Part shown: positions 62,683 through 64,000 of the stretch, piece by piece
Position numbering within the stretch: the stretch's first letter is position 1
How the letters are laid out: each line of letters begins with the position of its first letter
DNA from: a bacterium
Lineage (GTDB): Bacteria; Krumholzibacteriota; Krumholzibacteriia; LZORAL124-64-63
Length of the DNA stretch: 64,000 nt
Assembly (NCBI GenBank): GCA_016719645.1
Contig: JADJYS010000004.1
Span: forward strand, 124,001 to 188,000
Direction of reading: 5' to 3'
Made by a program: the position numbers and the translations under genes
Notes under the pieces: generated by a model
What the model saw: only the letters and a program-made list of their open reading frames with translations
Told to the model about the DNA's origin: nothing
Database searches by the model: none

Positions 62683-64000
62683 TCACTCGCCGTTGCGGAC
62701 CACGCGGAATCCCAGGAAGTCGTCCGCCGAGGTCGGGTAGGTGGCGCCGCGCGCCGCGGACCGGCACTCGCGGGCGAAGTAGTGCCAGCTGCCGCCGCGC
62801 ACCACGCGCCGGTCGCCAGCGGCCGGTCCCGCGGGATCGAACACGGGGCCCGCCGGGTAGTGGCCGTACCAGTCCCAGCACCACTCGCGCACGTTGCCGT
62901 GGACGTCGAACAGGCCCAGGGCGTTGGCCGCCTTGAGGCCGACGGCCTGCGGCCCGGCGGCCGCGTTGTAGCAGTACCAGCCGGCCGCCCCGAGCAGGGG
63001 ATCGGCGCCGCAGGCCTGCTCGACGAGCTCGCCGTTGAACAGCGACGTGGTCGTGCCGGCGCGGCAGAGGTACTCCCACTCGGACTCCGTCGGCAGGCGC
63101 CAGCCGTCGGCCTCGCGGTCCCACGTCACCAGCGGCCCGTCGATCGCGTAGGCCGGCGTGCGCCCCTCGGCCAGGGACAGGCGGTTGCAGTAGTCGACGG
63201 CCTCGAACCAGGTCACGTTGTGGACCGGCAGCTCGTCGCCGACGAAGGTGGAGGGGTTCGCGGGCATGCGCAGGTTCCAGTCGGCCTGGGTGACCTCGCG
63301 GACGCCGGCGACCGGCGCCGCCGACAGCAGGACGTCGTGCTGGACCTCGTCGGTGAAGCGGCCGACCTCGCCGGCGGGGCTGCCCATGACGAAGGCCGCG
63401 CTGCCCACGAAGGGGCCGGCGGCCGCGGCGAGGGCCACCGGGCGGCCGAGCGCGTCGACGAAGGCGAAGGCGTGCTCGTGGGCGCCGGCGGGCAGCGTGG
63501 TCTGGTAGACGTAGACCGCGCCGCCGGCGGGGCTGCCCGATTCCAGGGTCATCGCGTGGGCCGCGCCGTCGATCGTCACCTCGTGCGCCTGGGGCGCGGC
63601 GTCGCCGTCGTCGACGTAGGTGACGCGGAAGGCGAAGACGGTGGACAGGTCCCCCAGGGCGGGCGCGACGCCGCCCTGCCGCAGGAAGGCGCCTTCGATC
63701 GTCGTCGCCGCGGCGTCGTTCGAGAGGGCCGAGAGGTGCCCCGCGTCGTCCAGCGTGCGCAGCGCGAAGTGGTAGGCGGTGCCGGGCGCGAGGCCCGCGG
63801 CGGCGAACGTCTGGCGGGTGCCGGCCGGCGCCGGGGCCGGCGCCCCGTCGACCGCGGCGGCGGCCTCCCAGTCGGCCTCGTCCTCGATCGGCGCCGCGGA
63901 CCGCCGCACCAGGTAGGAGGCGGCCGTGCCGTAGAAGCCGTCGTCGCCCACGGCCAGCCAGGAGAGCTCGACGCGGGTGGCCGACAGCGGCGACGCCGCG
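62683..64000 (-). CDS. SUMF1/formylglycine-generating-enzyme-like protein with FnIII domain; 5' partial
   Basis: The gene continues beyond base 64000: the frame is open to the edge, and ATRVELSWLAVGDDG upstream of 63951 is the first strand of an FnIII domain. Visible parts: FnIII (to TLDDAGHLSALSND), an Ig-like domain (FAFRVTYVDDGDAAPQAHEVTIDG), then an FGE-sulfatase (SUMF1) domain with PVHNVTWFEAVDYCNRLS, WRLPTESEWEYLCRAGT, GLFDVHGNVREWCWDWYGHY, RRVVRGGSW and DFLGFRVVRNGE. SUMF1 domains outside true formylglycine enzymes are often binding modules of surface proteins; the catalytic Cys pair of FGE is not evident. Probably secreted. Confidence 0.88.
   Translation of the reverse strand, partial: AASPLSATRVELSWLAVGDDGFYGTAASYLVRRSAAPIEDEADWEAAAAVDGAPAPAPAGTRQTFAAAGLAPGTAYHFALRTLDDAGHLSALSNDAAATTIEGAFLRQGGVAPALGDLSTVFAFRVTYVDDGDAAPQAHEVTIDGAAHAMTLESGSPAGGAVYVYQTTLPAGAHEHAFAFVDALGRPVALAAAAGPFVGSAAFVMGSPAGEVGRFTDEVQHDVLLSAAPVAGVREVTQADWNLRMPANPSTFVGDELPVHNVTWFEAVDYCNRLSLAEGRTPAYAIDGPLVTWDREADGWRLPTESEWEYLCRAGTTTSLFNGELVEQACGADPLLGAAGWYCYNAAAGPQAVGLKAANALGLFDVHGNVREWCWDWYGHYPAGPVFDPAGPAAGDRRVVRGGSWHYFARECRSAARGATYPTSADDFLGFRVVRNGE

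Noticed and set aside
1..64000. tRNA, rRNA, transposase, integrase and phage genes
   Set aside because: Looked for by eye on both strands and none recognised; a dedicated RNA and profile search was not possible here.

Overview
The window is very GC-rich and densely coded on both strands. Its organism is most likely an uncultured bacterium of the FCB/Fibrobacteres-like lineages (for example Krumholzibacteriota or 'Eisenbacteria'). I infer this from several long secreted proteins ending in an ~85-residue FlgD-like Ig module (NPFNP...W.GRDD.G...GvY), from double-membrane features such as lipoboxes, and from the mix of S8 peptidases, right-handed beta-helix proteins and multiheme proteins. No rRNA, tRNA, IS element, CRISPR array or phage gene was recognised.

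Layout: 2-2234 secreted S8 peptidase/beta-helix (cut by the window edge). 2412-5817 Wzx-like flippase plus an asparagine-synthase homologue. 5976-7081 queF and a hemolysin-III/PAQR membrane protein. 7242-8835 a cholesterol-dependent-cytolysin-like lipoprotein. 8866-11842 a truncated AmrS radical SAM protein, queG and a flavin oxidoreductase in one minus-strand operon. 12042-13538 a multiheme surface protein. 13601-20109 a minus-strand run udk-hpt-guaB-MFS-crcB-PLP enzyme-DUF190. 20221-25501 a poorly resolved stretch: a 5'-less TlpA protein, a small lipoprotein, an RCC1-repeat protein and an AT-richer secreted protein, with G/C-only low-complexity blocks. 26279-31209 a beta-helix lipoprotein, CNT nucleoside transporter, thioesterase, rRNA/tRNA methyltransferase and EamA protein. 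31222-34138 a GntR/ABC efflux operon with a perfect palindromic operator. 34323-35326 rubrerythrin and arfB. 35559-40314 membrane protein, lipoprotein, histidine kinase and aconitase, with two copies of a large hairpin element. 40472-41929 an orphan fold-type II PLP enzyme. 42006-46688 beta-helix protein, methyltransferase, pseudouridine synthase, cyclase and DUF503. 46772-49761 a MXAN_6640-like metalloprotease. 49926-52915 AhpD-like, MFS, DUF456 and DUF1684. 53120-58654 a membrane protein, PglD-like acyltransferase, EamA protein, Xaa-Pro aminopeptidase and thioredoxin-like protein. 58797-64000 S8 peptidase, DUF1624-like acyltransferase and a SUMF1 protein cut by the window end.

Genes that plausibly work together: udk-hpt-guaB with the CNT nucleoside transporter (nucleotide salvage); queF and queG (queuosine); crcB with DUF190 (fluoride handling); gntR with its ABC transporter (drug or envelope-stress efflux under autoregulation); and the FlgD-module proteins, which probably share one export and anchoring route.

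The two observations most worth following are the cytolysin-like lipoprotein, whose C-terminal membrane-recognition domain is replaced, and a pair of ~225-nt hairpin elements whose stems differ by compensatory changes. Caution: about 13 reading-frame breaks in 10 genes, plus G/C-only blocks, suggest that part of this sequence contains consensus errors.
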